Assembly (NCBI GenBank): GCA_004793585.1
Contig: SRZB01000037.1
Span: forward strand, 1-33,805
DNA length: 33,805 bases
Reading direction: 5' to 3'
Origin: Hominisplanchenecus murintestinalis
GTDB lineage: Bacteria; Bacillota; Clostridia; Lachnospirales; Lachnospiraceae
The notes below the pieces were generated by a model. The model saw nothing but the letters and a program-made list of their open reading frames with translations, made no database searches and had not been told where the DNA came from. The position numbers and the translations under genes are program-made. Below are positions 7,230 to 16,774 of the stretch, piece after piece. Numbering within the stretch: position 1 is the stretch's first letter; each line of letters starts with the position of its first letter.

Positions 7230-7258
7230 TTGAAAATAGCCTCTAAATCCGATATACT
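7230..7258 (+). promoter_or_regulatory. aroC promoter
   Basis: TTGAAA (7230-7235), 17 bases, TATACT (7253-7258) forms a good sigma-A promoter about 50 bases before the aroC start. Its -35 box directly follows the end of repeat copy 1 and the extra AACTGTTAC half-site. Confidence 0.65.
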
Positions 7259-7309
7259 AAAACCCGACAAAAAGTTACTGTAAAACAATTATAACAGCGA
7301 GGTAAACAT

Positions 7310-8410
7310 ATGGCAGGATCAACATTTGGGAATATATTCAAAATCACAACCTGGGGAGAATCTCATGGCAGAGGCGTAGGTGTGGTAGTAGACGGCTGCC
7401 CCGCCGGGCTTCCACTGGACGAATCAGATATCCAGAAATATCTGGACAGGAGAAAACCAGGACAAAGCCGTTACTCTACTCCCCGCAAGGAAGAAGACAC
7501 CGTTGAAATTCTTTCCGGCATATTTGAAGGAAAAACCACAGGAACCCCTATTTCTATGACTGTATACAACAAATCTCAGCGTTCCAGAGACTACAGCGGC
7601 ATTGCCGGGTATTACCGCCCGGGACACGCCGACCTCACTTATGACATGAAATACGGATTCCGCGATTACCGGGGCGGAGGCCGCTCCTCTGGCCGGGAAA
7701 CCATCGGGCGCGTAGCTGCCGGAGCCATCGCCTGCAAAGTCCTGAACCAGCTCGGTATCCGGATTCTAACCTATACAAAAGCCATCGGGCCCATAGAAAT
7801 CACTCCGGAAAACTTCGATATCCACCAGATTTCAGAATCCCCTCTCTATATGCCAGATTCCCAAGCAGCCGAAAAGGCGGCTCATTATCTGGAAGAATGC
7901 ATACACTCTCAGGACTCTTCCGGAGGAGTCATCGAATGTGTAGTGGACGGAATGAAGCCTGGTATCGGAGACCCTTCTTTTGAAAAACTCAGCGCTAATC
8001 TCGCAAAGGCCGTATGCTCCATCGGCGCCGTAAAGGGCTTTGAAATCGGCGATGGCATGGCAGCGGCTAAAGCCAAGGGTTCCCAAAACAATGACCAATA
8101 TGCCCTTTCTCCTGAAGGCGGCATTCAAAAACTTACAAACCATTCGGGCGGTATTCTAGGCGGAATCAGCGATGGCAGCCAAATTATCCTGCGTGCCGGT
8201 ATTAAACCAACCCCTTCTATTTCCCAAAAACAGTCTACCGTTACAAAAAGCGGACAGACTGTCCAAATAGAAGTAAAAGGCCGCCATGACCCCATCATTG
8301 TTCCCCGTGCCGTAGTCGTAGTGGAGTCCATGGTTGCTTTAACACTACTGGATATGATGTTCGCAAGTATCAATTCCAACATGGACAACCTAATCCGCTT
8401 TTTTTCCTAA
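7310..8410 (+). CDS. aroC: Chorismate synthase
   Basis: AroC performs the last shikimate-pathway step, converting 5-enolpyruvylshikimate 3-phosphate to chorismate with reduced FMN as a non-consumed cofactor, in the cytoplasm. The 366-residue length is normal. Family signatures are all visible: TTWGESHGRGVGVVVDGCP near the start, YRPGHADLTYDMKYGFRDYRGGGRSSGRET in the first third (RPGHAD and RGGGRSSGRET blocks), and GGISDGSQIILRAGIKPTPS and the HDP motif (GRHDPIIVPRA) toward the end. The ATG at 7310 follows a GAGGT ribosome binding site. It is monocistronic here, with its own promoter and a strong terminator, and no other aro genes are close. Confidence 0.97.
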   Translation: MAGSTFGNIFKITTWGESHGRGVGVVVDGCPAGLPLDESDIQKYLDRRKPGQSRYSTPRKEEDTVEILSGIFEGKTTGTPISMTVYNKSQRSRDYSGIAGYYRPGHADLTYDMKYGFRDYRGGGRSSGRETIGRVAAGAIACKVLNQLGIRILTYTKAIGPIEITPENFDIHQISESPLYMPDSQAAEKAAHYLEECIHSQDSSGGVIECVVDGMKPGIGDPSFEKLSANLAKAVCSIGAVKGFEIGDGMAAAKAKGSQNNDQYALSPEGGIQKLTNHSGGILGGISDGSQIILRAGIKPTPSISQKQSTVTKSGQTVQIEVKGRHDPIIVPRAVVVVESMVALTLLDMMFASINSNMDNLIRFFS

Positions 8411-8449
8411 ACGAACTGCCGCCAGACACCCTGTGTCCAGAAACATTTT

Positions 8450-8493
8450 AAAGGCAGCGCAAACGAACATTCTCTCGCTTGCGCTGCCTTTTG
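8450..8493. terminator. Bidirectional terminator between aroC and the lactonase-family gene
   Basis: AAAGGCAGCGCAA (8450-8462) and TTGCGCTGCCTTT (8479-8491) form a perfect 13-base-pair stem with a 16-base loop. T-rich tails on both sides (CTTTT on plus, AAAGG preceded by TTTTAA) let it serve both convergent genes. Confidence 0.85.
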
Positions 8494-8508
8494 CTAAAGC
8501 TTTTCTCC

Positions 8509-9564
8509 CTACTCTTCCACTCTGGAAATCAGAATGCAGTTTGGCGTATCCACTTTAATCGGCCGCCCTTTCTGGACAATAATTTTCTTTTCATAATCAA
8601 TGCGGAAAAAGCGTATCTCATTAGATTCATGATTCAACACCACTAACGTTCGCTCATCCGGAAATACCTCTAAATCCTTCGGATACTTTCCGCTGATCGG
8701 CAGAATACAAAGTTTCTCCAACATTCCTGTTTCCGGATCAATTTTAAAAATCCCGGCGCTGTTTTCCCCTGCTGTAGAACAGTAGAGATATCTGCCGCTT
8801 GGGGATATCCTGAGCCCGGATGCGGCACATCCTCCCTCTTTCTCATCCATCACCGTGCTTACCTTCTGAATCAAATCAAACTGAGGAGACTTGCCCGCAC
8901 CATCATAAGAATAAACTAAAATCTCATTGCTCAGCTCACAAATGACATATGCAAACCGCCCGTCCTGGCTAAAACGAAGCAGCCTTGGTCCCGATTCCAG
9001 CTTACAGCGCACAATATCATACAGCTTCAGCTTTCCGGTGGTGGGATGAACCGTATAAAGCTTTATCTGATCAATGCCATTATCCACTACACACAGGTAC
9101 TTTCCATCCGGTGTCGGTGTCGCACAGCTTACATGCGGCCTGAAGTTCCGCTCAGCCACGCTCCCCAGCCCTTTATGGAAAATCCCGTCCATGACCGAAC
9201 CAAGCCTTCCGTCTCTGTGGATGCGCACAACTGTAATCTTTCCATCATGATAACCTCCCACAAACAGACGGTTTCCCTCTAAATTTGTAGAAAGGAAACA
9301 TCCCCGCATTCCATCAATCCCCACTTTATTTATCGGTGTCAAATCGCCGTTCTCATCAATTTTTAAAACTTCCACACCCTCATCCGCTATGGAATATAGA
9401 TATTTTCCGTTATTTGATTTCGTAATATGGGAGGCATTATTTACAGGAACCACTTCACGCTCCTTCATATGCCCTTCCTCTACATCCAAATCGTACACAT
9501 GAATTCCTATGCTGCTCCCGTGGGTATAAGTGCCCACATATGCCACATATTTGTCCTGTCCCAT
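8509..9564 (-). CDS. Lactonase-family beta-propeller (6-phosphogluconolactonase-like)
   Basis: The 351-residue protein has the repeating pattern of the lactonase family (PF10282): GTYTHGSSIGIHVYDLD at the N-terminus, then recurring blades with NGKYLYSIADEG, PDGKYLCVVDNG, QDGRFAYVICELSN and PSGRYLYCSTAGEN. These point to a seven-bladed propeller. Some members hydrolyse 6-phosphogluconolactone in the pentose phosphate pathway, but others have unrelated or unknown substrates, so the reaction is not certain. There is no signal peptide, so it is cytoplasmic. The ATG follows AGGAGGGG. It is transcribed alone, convergent with aroC and divergent from the polyamine operon. Confidence 0.82.
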   Translation of the reverse strand: MGQDKYVAYVGTYTHGSSIGIHVYDLDVEEGHMKEREVVPVNNASHITKSNNGKYLYSIADEGVEVLKIDENGDLTPINKVGIDGMRGCFLSTNLEGNRLFVGGYHDGKITVVRIHRDGRLGSVMDGIFHKGLGSVAERNFRPHVSCATPTPDGKYLCVVDNGIDQIKLYTVHPTTGKLKLYDIVRCKLESGPRLLRFSQDGRFAYVICELSNEILVYSYDGAGKSPQFDLIQKVSTVMDEKEGGCAASGLRISPSGRYLYCSTAGENSAGIFKIDPETGMLEKLCILPISGKYPKDLEVFPDERTLVVLNHESNEIRFFRIDYEKKIIVQKGRPIKVDTPNCILISRVEE

Positions 9565-9631
9565 TTTCTATTCCCCTCCTTCGCATATTCAGTAATCTAA
9601 GATGTACTTATTTTAACACAGAAAAAATCTA

Positions 9632-9659
9632 TTGACAACTCCTGCATCTTGCGTATAAT
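9632..9659 (+). promoter_or_regulatory. Consensus promoter of the XRE-potABCD operon
   Basis: A perfect TTGACA (9632-9637) is followed after 16 bases by a perfect TATAAT (9654-9659). Such a strong promoter ahead of an autoregulator suggests expression limited mainly by repression. Confidence 0.8.
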
Positions 9660-9685
9660 CAGATATAACGCTTGTTTATTGATAC

Positions 9686-9700
9686 TAAACTCAAAGTTTA
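9686..9700. promoter_or_regulatory. Candidate operator of the XRE-cupin regulator
   Basis: TAAACT-CAA-AGTTTA is a perfect 6-base dyad with a 3-base centre. It lies about 20 bases after the expected transcription start and before the regulator's ribosome binding site. XRE proteins bind such short palindromes; the link is inference. Confidence 0.4.
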
Positions 9701-9734
9701 TTTTTGCTGTTCTACAACACGAAAGGCGGTTTAC

Positions 9735-10274
9735 ATGGACATTGGATTAAAGCTGAAAGAACTGCGCACTGCTTTACGGCTGACTCAGGAGGAACTGGCA
9801 GACCGCGCCGAGCTGTCGAAAGGTTTTATCTCCCAGCTTGAGCACAATCTGACCTCCCCTTCGATTGCCACACTGACGGATATCCTGCAGTGCCTTGGCA
9901 CGAACCTGCAGGAATTTTTCGCAGAGACATCGGAGGAACAAATTGTTTTTAGGAATAACGACTATTTTGAAAAAATCGATACGGAACTTTTCAATAAAGT
10001 CGAATGGATTATTCCCAACGCCCAGAAAAACATCATGGAACCTATACGGCTGACGCTTGAACCCGGAGGTTCCACGTATCCCGACCAGCCTCATGAGGGT
10101 GAAGAATTCGGATATGTGTTAAGCGGCGCTGTATTGATTCACATTGGCAAACAGACTTACAAAGCGAAAAAGGGCGAATCTTTCTACTTCGTCCCGTCAA
10201 AACGGCATTTTATCGAAAATGCAGGAAAGGGCGCTGCCACACTTCTCTGGGTCAGCTCCCCGCCCAGCTTTTAA
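9735..10274 (+). CDS. XRE-family regulator with C-terminal cupin sensor
   Basis: This 179-residue protein has an XRE-type helix-turn-helix at residues 6-60 ([20 protein letters not shown], then [19 protein letters not shown]) and a single cupin domain at about 105-178 ([20 protein letters not shown], then [20 protein letters not shown]). The same architecture occurs in PuuR and other regulators of amine or amino-acid metabolism, where the cupin binds the effector. As first gene of the polyamine transport operon it probably represses that operon until polyamine levels call for uptake or sensing; this is inferred. The start ATG at 9735 has AAAGGCGG upstream. The spacing to potA is only 17 bases. 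Confidence 0.85.
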   Translation: MDIGLKLKELRTALRLTQEELADRAELSKGFISQLEHNLTSPSIATLTDILQCLGTNLQEFFAETSEEQIVFRNNDYFEKIDTELFNKVEWIIPNAQKNIMEPIRLTLEPGGSTYPDQPHEGEEFGYVLSGAVLIHIGKQTYKAKKGESFYFVPSKRHFIENAGKGAATLLWVSSPPSF

Positions 10275-10291
10275 CGAGAAGGGAGATACTT

Positions 10292-11365
10292 ATGAGTAAT
10301 AAACTGATTGACCTGGTAAACATCTCAAAATCTTATGACGGGCAGCTTGTTCTGGATGAGCTGAACCTGTACATTCGGGAAAATGAATTTCTCACTCTTT
10401 TAGGCCCCAGCGGATGTGGAAAAACCACCACCCTGCGCATTATAGGCGGTTTTGAAACTCCGAATTCCGGAAAAGTTATCTTTAACGGCGAGGACATCAC
10501 CCACCTCCCCCCAAACAAACGGCAGATTAACACTGTTTTCCAGAAGTATGCGCTTTTTACCCATATGAGCATCGCAGAAAACATCGCGTTTGGCCTAAAA
10601 ATAAAGGGCAAAAGCAAACAATATATTTCCGATAAAATAAAATACGCTTTAAAACTTGTAAATCTGGACGGTTTTGAAAACCGTTCCCCCGCCTCCTTAA
10701 GCGGCGGGCAGCAACAGCGTATCGCCATCGCACGGGCTATCGTAAATGAGCCGAAAGTACTCCTTTTGGATGAGCCTCTGGGCGCACTGGATCTGAAACT
10801 CCGGCAGGATATGCAGTATGAGCTTATCCGCCTGAAAAATGAGCTTGGCATCACTTTCATCTATGTAACTCATGACCAGGAAGAAGCCCTCACTATGTCC
10901 GATACTATCGTAGTTATGAATCAGGGCTACATTCAGCAGATCGGCACGCCGGAAGATATCTACAATGAGCCGGAAAATGCCTTTGTAGCCGATTTTATCG
11001 GAGACAGCAATATCATCCCCGGCCTGATGCTGGAAGATAAAATCGTACAGATACAGGGAGTTTCTTTCCCCTGCGTAGATATAGGATTTGGGCATAACCG
11101 CCCTGTAGATGTGGTTATCCGTCCAGAGGATGTAGAGCTGGTCAGCCCAGAGACAGGAACCATCTGCGGCACTGTCACCCATCTGATTTTCAAAGGGGTG
11201 CACTATGAAATGGAAGTCATGGCGGCAGGACGCGAATGGCTGGTACACAGCACACACATGTTTCCGGTCGGCACAGAAGTCGGAATCCATGTGGACCCTT
11301 TCAACATACAGATTATGAACAAACCGGAATCGGAGGATGAGGAGGCGACAGTCATTGAAGAATAA
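10292..11365 (+). CDS. potA: Spermidine/putrescine ABC transporter ATPase
   Basis: PotA drives polyamine import by hydrolysing ATP at the inner face of the membrane. The 357 residues contain Walker [10 protein letters not shown] (38-46), the Q-loop in [13 protein letters not shown] (about 82-94), the ABC signature LSGGQQQR (136-143), Walker [13 protein letters not shown] (156-167) and the H-loop [10 protein letters not shown]-terminal TOBE-like part (about 285-350, [10 protein letters not shown]...) typical of PotA/CysA-type ATPases follows. The ATG follows GAAGGGAGA. Its end overlaps potB. Confidence 0.94.
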   Translation: MSNKLIDLVNISKSYDGQLVLDELNLYIRENEFLTLLGPSGCGKTTTLRIIGGFETPNSGKVIFNGEDITHLPPNKRQINTVFQKYALFTHMSIAENIAFGLKIKGKSKQYISDKIKYALKLVNLDGFENRSPASLSGGQQQRIAIARAIVNEPKVLLLDEPLGALDLKLRQDMQYELIRLKNELGITFIYVTHDQEEALTMSDTIVVMNQGYIQQIGTPEDIYNEPENAFVADFIGDSNIIPGLMLEDKIVQIQGVSFPCVDIGFGHNRPVDVVIRPEDVELVSPETGTICGTVTHLIFKGVHYEMEVMAAGREWLVHSTHMFPVGTEVGIHVDPFNIQIMNKPESEDEEATVIEE

Positions 11366-12170
11366 ACGTTTACTTGCAGGGCCTTACCTCTTCTGGGCGG
11401 TATCCTTTGTGGTAATTCCCCTGCTCATGATTTTTTATTACGGCATGACAACAGAAACCGGCAGTTTCACCTGGGATAACATCGCACGTACGGCTATGCC
11501 GGAAAACTTGAAAGCCCTGGGGATTGCTCTGCTTCTGGCTTTCGTCAGCACCGTTATCTGCCTGCTTCTGGCCTATCCGCTGGCAATGATATTGTCCCGG
11601 AAAAATGTGAACCAGTCCAGCTTTATCGTGCTGATTTTCATTCTCCCCATGTGGATGAACTTCCTGCTGCGCACCTTGGCATGGCAGACTTTGTTGGAAA
11701 AAACAGGCGTTATTAACAGCATCCTGAACATTCTGCATCTGCCCTCGCTGGACATCATCAACACGCCCTATGCCATCGTTTTAGGCATGGTTTACAATTT
11801 TCTGCCCTTTATGGTGCTGCCAATTTATAATTCTCTGTGCAAAATCGACGCAGATATTGTAAGCGCTGCCAGGGATTTAGGGGCAAATGCTTTCCAGACT
11901 TTTATTAAAATCACCCTGCCTCTGACAGTTCCAGGCATCATTAGCGGAATTACTATGGTATTTGTCCCTGCCCTTACTACATTTGTCATTTCCGACTTGC
12001 TTGGCGGCGGCAAGATTCTGCTTATCGGGAACGTCATTGAACAGGCATTTAAACAGAGCAGCAGCTGGAACGTAGGAAGCGGGCTTTCTCTGGTATTGAT
12101 GATTTTTATTATTGCAAGTATGGCAATCGTTGCCAAATATGATAAAGATGGGGAGGGAACAGCATTTTGA
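11355..12170 (+). CDS. potB: Spermidine/putrescine ABC permease PotB
   Basis: This 271-residue permease starts with [20 protein letters not shown] as its first membrane helix and has about six helices. The EAA-type loop, [19 protein letters not shown] (about 168-186), contacts the ATPase. I prefer the TTG at 11355: AGGAGG (11340-11345) lies 9 bases upstream, whereas an ATG at 11337 has its purine run directly adjacent. With the TTG, the gene overlaps potA by 11 bases. It forms the membrane channel together with the PotC part of the next gene. The product name rests on homology to PotB and on gene order. Confidence 0.9.
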   Translation: MKNKRLLAGPYLFWAVSFVVIPLLMIFYYGMTTETGSFTWDNIARTAMPENLKALGIALLLAFVSTVICLLLAYPLAMILSRKNVNQSSFIVLIFILPMWMNFLLRTLAWQTLLEKTGVINSILNILHLPSLDIINTPYAIVLGMVYNFLPFMVLPIYNSLCKIDADIVSAARDLGANAFQTFIKITLPLTVPGIISGITMVFVPALTTFVISDLLGGGKILLIGNVIEQAFKQSSSWNVGSGLSLVLMIFIIASMAIVAKYDKDGEGTAF

Positions 12171-14047
12171 TTAAAAAAGCAGCCGAAAAATTTTATCTTG
12201 CCTTGATTTTTATTCTCCTGTATGCGCCAATCCTCACCTTGATTGTGCTCTCTTTCAACGCTTCCCGAACCCGGGCAAAATGGGGAGGCGCCACCCTGCA
12301 CTGGTACCAGGAGCTGTTTAAAAATGAAGCCATCATGAGCGCCCTGTATTCTACGCTTCTCATCGCCTTGCTCTCCGCACTGATTGCTACTTTCATCGGT
12401 ACTGCGGCGGCAATCGGCATCCAGAGCATGAAACGGAAATTCCGCACATTTTATATGGGGCTTACGAATATTCCTATGATGAATGCGGAAATCGTCATGG
12501 GCATTTCCCTAATGCTTCTTTTTATTGCCTTTCGGATAAACCTTGGATTTTCTACCATCCTGATTGCGCATATCACTTTCAATATCCCTTATGTGATACT
12601 GAGCGTGATGCCCAGGCTCAAGCAGACAAACAGGCACACTTATGAAGCCGCATTAGATTTAGGCGCATCGCCGCTTTATGCATTTTTCAAAGTGATTTTT
12701 CCGGATATCCTTCCGGGCGTACTTTCTGGCTTCATGCTTGCTTTTACCATGTCGCTGGATGATTTTGTAATTACCCATTTTACAAAAGGGCCGGGTATTG
12801 ACACCCTTTCCACAAAGATTTATTCCGAAGTGCGCAAAGGCATCAAACCGGAAATGTATGCCCTTTCTACCCTGCTTTTTATTTCCGTATTGCTTCTGCT
12901 TCTGCTGATTAACTTTTCACCAAAAGACTCCTCTCAGAAAGCCAGAAAGCAGACTATTACACGCAGATCAAGGGCTCTCGCTTTTGCTTTTAAAAGAGTT
13001 ATACCGACGCTTCTTGTACTGGCAGTTACTGCCGGCGGTATTTATTACTCTTTCCAGGGACAGAAAAGAAGTAAGCAAAAAGTTATCGTATACAATTGGG
13101 GGGAATATTTAGACCCGGAAGTCATTACAATGTTTGAAGAGGAAACCGGCATAGATGTCATCTACGAAGAATTCGAGACAAATGAAATCATGTATCCCAA
13201 AGTACAGTCCGGCGCCATCGCCTACGATGTTGTGTGCCCTTCTGACTATATGATTCAGAAAATGCTAGACAACGGCCTGCTGGCTGAAATCAATTTTGAC
13301 AACGTCCCAAACCTCAAAAACATCGGTCAAAGATACATGGATAAATCCCGGGAGTTTGACCCCGAGAACAAATACTCCGTCCCCTACTGCTGGGGCACCG
13401 TAGGTATCCTCTACAATAAGACGATGGTGGATGAACCGATTGACAGCTGGAGCATTCTATGGGATGATAAATACCGTGACAATATTCTGATGCAGGACAG
13501 TGTACGTGATGCTTTCGGCGTTACCCTGAAATATTTGGGTTACTCCCTGAACTCCACAGATTTAGATGAACTGACTGAAGCAATGAATCTTCTAATTGTT
13601 CAAAAACCTCTTGTCCAAGCATACGTTATCGACCAGGTTCGGGATAAAATGATTGGCAACGAAGCGGCAATCGGCGTCATTTATTCCGGCGAAGCGATTT
13701 ACACACAAAATGAAAACCCTGATTTGGAATATGTGATTCCAAAAGAAGGTTCCAATATCTGGATTGATTCCTGGGTAATCCCGAAAAATGCGGAGCACAA
13801 AGAAAATGCCGAAGCTTTCATCAACTTCCTTTGCCGTCCAGACATCGCATTGATGAATTTCGATTACATTACCTACTCTACGCCAAATACAGCAGCAAGA
13901 GAACTGATTGAAGACGAAGACATCCGAAACAGCAAGATTGCATTCCCTGATGATTCTGAGCTGGAACACTGCGAGACCTTCCACTATCTCGGAGATGAGG
14001 CAGACGCCGTCTACATGGACTTGTGGAATAAAGTAAAATCAAAGTAA
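12167..14047 (+). CDS. potCD: PotC permease fused to PotD polyamine-binding protein
   Basis: The 626-residue product joins two transporter parts. Residues 1-251 are a PotC permease with six helices and the EAA loop EAALDLGASPLYAFFKVIFP (160-179). A basic linker (252-276) and an extra membrane helix (277-296, VIPTLLVLAVTAGGIYYSF) lead to the extracellular binding protein (305-626), which begins VIVYNWGEYLDPEVITMFEE. The extra helix places the binding domain outside and tethers it, replacing the lipoprotein anchor of a free PotD. The start is a TTG overlapping the potB stop by four bases, with GGAGGG 9 bases upstream. It completes an importer with PotA and PotB. Confidence 0.93.
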   Translation: MIKKAAEKFYLALIFILLYAPILTLIVLSFNASRTRAKWGGATLHWYQELFKNEAIMSALYSTLLIALLSALIATFIGTAAAIGIQSMKRKFRTFYMGLTNIPMMNAEIVMGISLMLLFIAFRINLGFSTILIAHITFNIPYVILSVMPRLKQTNRHTYEAALDLGASPLYAFFKVIFPDILPGVLSGFMLAFTMSLDDFVITHFTKGPGIDTLSTKIYSEVRKGIKPEMYALSTLLFISVLLLLLLINFSPKDSSQKARKQTITRRSRALAFAFKRVIPTLLVLAVTAGGIYYSFQGQKRSKQKVIVYNWGEYLDPEVITMFEEETGIDVIYEEFETNEIMYPKVQSGAIAYDVVCPSDYMIQKMLDNGLLAEINFDNVPNLKNIGQRYMDKSREFDPENKYSVPYCWGTVGILYNKTMVDEPIDSWSILWDDKYRDNILMQDSVRDAFGVTLKYLGYSLNSTDLDELTEAMNLLIVQKPLVQAYVIDQVRDKMIGNEAAIGVIYSGEAIYTQNENPDLEYVIPKEGSNIWIDSWVIPKNAEHKENAEAFINFLCRPDIALMNFDYITYSTPNTAARELIEDEDIRNSKIAFPDDSELEHCETFHYLGDEADAVYMDLWNKVKSK

Positions 14048-14061
14048 CAGGAGGAAACTAT

Positions 14062-14568
14062 ATGAACTTTAAAGAAATGAAACCAGAAGAATTACAGAAA
14101 AATCCATTTACCATGATTGGAAAGGAATGGCTCTTAGTGACTGCCGAAAAAGACGGCAAAGCCAATACTATGACCGCTTCCTGGGGCGGCATGGGCGTAA
14201 TGTGGGGAAAGAATACTGCATTCATTGTCCTTCGCCCACAACGTTACACAAAAGAATTCATAGACAGCACTGAAACTTTTTCCTTGTCTGTTCTGGACGA
14301 ATCCTTCCGAAAAACCTACGGCTACCTCGGTTCCGTTTCCGGAAGAGATGAGGATAAAATCGCAAAATCCGGTCTGACAATCATACACGAAGGCGCAACC
14401 CCCTATTTCGAAGAAGCAAGCACCGTGCTCATATGCCGAAAACTCTACGCCCAGGAATATCAACCAGAATGCTTCCTGGATGTAAGTGCAGAACAGAAAT
14501 GGTATCCTAACAAAGATTACCATACGATGTATATCGCTGAAATTGAAAAGGTACTGATAAAAGAATAA
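14062..14568 (+). CDS. Flavin reductase-like FMN-binding protein
   Basis: The 168-residue protein resembles the flavin reductase-like split-barrel family: an N-terminal GKEWLLVTAEKDGKANTMTASWGGMGVMWG segment (residues about 20-49) is the part that usually contacts FMN, followed by FIVLRPQRYTKEFIDSTETF and a SLSVLDESFRKTYGYLGSVSGRDEDK block. Such proteins bind FMN and either reduce free flavin or act as small oxidoreductases; the substrate cannot be read from sequence. It lies 14 bases after potCD with a consensus AGGAGG and no terminator between, so it is co-transcribed with the polyamine operon, which may hint at a related metabolic use. Confidence 0.85.
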   Translation: MNFKEMKPEELQKNPFTMIGKEWLLVTAEKDGKANTMTASWGGMGVMWGKNTAFIVLRPQRYTKEFIDSTETFSLSVLDESFRKTYGYLGSVSGRDEDKIAKSGLTIIHEGATPYFEEASTVLICRKLYAQEYQPECFLDVSAEQKWYPNKDYHTMYIAEIEKVLIKE

Positions 14569-14581
14569 TTTGGAATAAAAT

Positions 14582-14621
14582 GCGCCCCGCCGTTTTCTCA
14601 TATACGGCAGGGCGCGTTTTT
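14582..14621 (+). terminator. Terminator of the polyamine operon
   Basis: GCGCCC-C-GCCGT (14582-14593) pairs with ACGGC-A-GGGCGC (14604-14615) with one mismatch, followed by G and a T-run. Confidence 0.85.
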
Positions 14622-14643
14622 AATATCTCAGGCAAAATACCTT

Positions 14644-15153
14644 TCAAGCTGTAAGGTCTTTCATCCCTATTTTTTCCTTCAGCATCTTCACATCTCCCTC
14701 AAGGACATTAATGCGAAGCGCAATCATTTCTCTTTCTGCATCCAGCCTCAATGCCTCGTCAAGTTTTCTGTTCAAATCAAGATGACCTTCCGCCACACGC
14801 TGGATATTTTTATTCGTTACATTTTCCACCATCATCTCAAGAATAGTCATGCGCTGATCCAGTTTCTGTACGTTCTCCTTAAGATTATGTACATCCTCTT
14901 TCACTACTTTCAATTCACTCTTAAAGTTCTGTAATTCTGCTTTAAAGTTCTGCAATTCTGTTTTGAAACTTTGCAATTCCGCTTTAAAAACCTGCAAATC
15001 CGTGTTGAAGCTCTTCACCTCTTCTTGGATCTTACGCATATCTGCACGGGAACTCTGTACATCCGCATGAACTTCCTGTACATCATTCTTTAATGGCTGC
15101 ATCTGAGTCTGAATAATATCAGATATAGCTTTTAACAATTCATTATCTGTCAA
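14644..15153 (-). CDS. Coiled-coil protein with FKxELQN heptad repeats
   Basis: I do not recognise a named family in this 169-residue protein. It has no signal peptide or membrane helix and is almost entirely predicted coiled coil. Residues 56-83 contain four consecutive seven-residue units of the form FKxELQN, flanked by less regular heptads (NDVQEVHADVQ, KEDVHNLKENVQKLDQRM) and a second helix at about 117-165. The repeated units also show as 21-base DNA repeats, so copy number may vary. The ATG is preceded by AAAGGAGAG. It stands alone between the polyamine operon and the NSS transporter. A structural or scaffold role is possible but unsupported. Confidence 0.7.
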   Translation of the reverse strand: MTDNELLKAISDIIQTQMQPLKNDVQEVHADVQSSRADMRKIQEEVKSFNTDLQVFKAELQSFKTELQNFKAELQNFKSELKVVKEDVHNLKENVQKLDQRMTILEMMVENVTNKNIQRVAEGHLDLNRKLDEALRLDAEREMIALRINVLEGDVKMLKEKIGMKDLTA

Positions 15154-15263
15154 AAAATCACTCTCCTTTCTGTTATGGACATACTATACCATAAACAGAT
15201 AAATACGTCAATTATTATTTTGAGATTTGATTTTTATTTTATGTGACTTTATCATGTTGCATT

Positions 15264-16634
15264 TTATCCCGCGAACTTTGTATAATATCCCATAATAAAA
15301 ATTCCGATTACGATAATAGGCAGAATAAATTTCACATATCCCCGAATCCATCTTGGGAATCTCATACCTTTTCCGGCATTTGCTTCTTCCAAAAACTTAT
15401 CATATCCCCATCCATACCGGCTGGTACAGAATAGCAGATAAATCAAACTTCCAAGCGGCAACAGATTGTTGCTTACAATAAAATCTTCCAAATCCAACAC
15501 ATTGCTTCCCTCACCAAAAGGCATAAAACCGCTCAGAAGATTAAATCCAAGTACACACGGCATCGAAAGGACAACAATTGCCACAAGATTCCAGAGTACT
15601 GCTTTCTTTCTGGAACAGCCCGTTAAGTCCATCGCAAAGGATATGATGTTTTCAAACACTGCAATAATCGTAGAAAGCGCTGCAAAGGACATAAACAGGA
15701 AAAACAGCGTTCCCCAGATTCTGCCTCCCGGCATAGCGTTAAATACATTGGGCAGCGTAATAAAAATCAGGCTAGGTCCGCTGTCCGGCTGCACTCCATA
15801 AGCAAAACATGCCGGAAAAATAATAAGTCCCGCCATCAAAGCAACCAGTGTATCCAACACCGTCACGCTGACAGCTTCCCCTGTAAGCGAACGCTCCTTC
15901 CCTATGTAGCTCCCGAAAATTGCCAGCGCCCCAATGCCCAGGCTTAATGTAAAAAATGCCTGTCCCATCGCCGCATAAACTACCTCGCCTATCCCGGATT
16001 CAAACAGCTTGCCAAAGTCAGGAAACAGGTAAAACCTAAGTCCTTCTTCTCCTCCCGGAAGTACTGCTGAACGCACCGCCAGCACTATCATCAGGAGCAG
16101 CAGGCAGAGCATCATAACCTTCGTTATCTTTTCCACACCGTTTTTCAATCCTTTGACACAGATTCCAAAGGCAATCGCCACCACCAGAATCATAAAAAAG
16201 GTCATGGTTCCCGGCTGTCCGGTCAATTCCGCGAAAGCATTTCCTACCTGCGCAGTATCCATCCCTTCAAACTTCCCTGCGCCCATTTTGAGGAAGTACA
16301 GAAGCATCCAGCCGCCTATTGTCGTATAAAACATCATCAACAGATAGTTTCCCGCCATAGCCCCCCATTTGTACAAATGCCACTTCGTCCCTTTCGGTTC
16401 CAACACATCAAAAGACAACGCCGCACTCTTCTGGCTTCCCCTTCCGACAGCAAACTCCATTACCATAATAGGGAGACCCAAAATCAGCAAAAAGAACAAA
16501 TACAGCAGCACAAACGCCGCCCCGCCATATTTTCCCGTAATATAGGGGAATCTCCACACATTTCCCAGTCCGATTGCGCATCCCGCCGAAATCAGGATAA
16601 ATCCCAGGCGAGAGCCAAACTTTTCTCTTTCCAT
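15264..16634 (-). CDS. Neurotransmitter:sodium symporter (NSS) family transporter
   Basis: The 456-residue membrane protein belongs to the bacterial NSS group, whose characterised members (LeuT, TnaT, MhsT) import amino acids with sodium. The N-terminus holds the diagnostic first helix, SRLGFILISAGCAIGLGNVW followed by RFPY, whose unwound glycine stretch forms substrate and Na+ sites. About eleven to twelve helices follow, including the conserved FFTLSLGIGALAIFGSY segment in helix 6 and a Ser/Ala-rich FAALSTIIAVFENI helix that carries the second sodium site in relatives. The substrate is not evident, but an amino acid is likely. The gene is divergent from rluA, and its ATG follows AGGAGAAG. 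Confidence 0.93.
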   Translation of the reverse strand: MEREKFGSRLGFILISAGCAIGLGNVWRFPYITGKYGGAAFVLLYLFFLLILGLPIMVMEFAVGRGSQKSAALSFDVLEPKGTKWHLYKWGAMAGNYLLMMFYTTIGGWMLLYFLKMGAGKFEGMDTAQVGNAFAELTGQPGTMTFFMILVVAIAFGICVKGLKNGVEKITKVMMLCLLLLMIVLAVRSAVLPGGEEGLRFYLFPDFGKLFESGIGEVVYAAMGQAFFTLSLGIGALAIFGSYIGKERSLTGEAVSVTVLDTLVALMAGLIIFPACFAYGVQPDSGPSLIFITLPNVFNAMPGGRIWGTLFFLFMSFAALSTIIAVFENIISFAMDLTGCSRKKAVLWNLVAIVVLSMPCVLGFNLLSGFMPFGEGSNVLDLEDFIVSNNLLPLGSLIYLLFCTSRYGWGYDKFLEEANAGKGMRFPRWIRGYVKFILPIIVIGIFIMGYYTKFAG

Positions 16635-16774
16635 AGCTTCTTCTCCTATTTTTCTTTAATAAACGATTCACAAACATCTCAGAAATATCTTGTATTTCCT
16701 TCATATCTGCTTTTTAACGTTATCTATTATTCTACATTATTTTTCCCGGTAAAGGAAGAGAAATTTAAAAGTTC

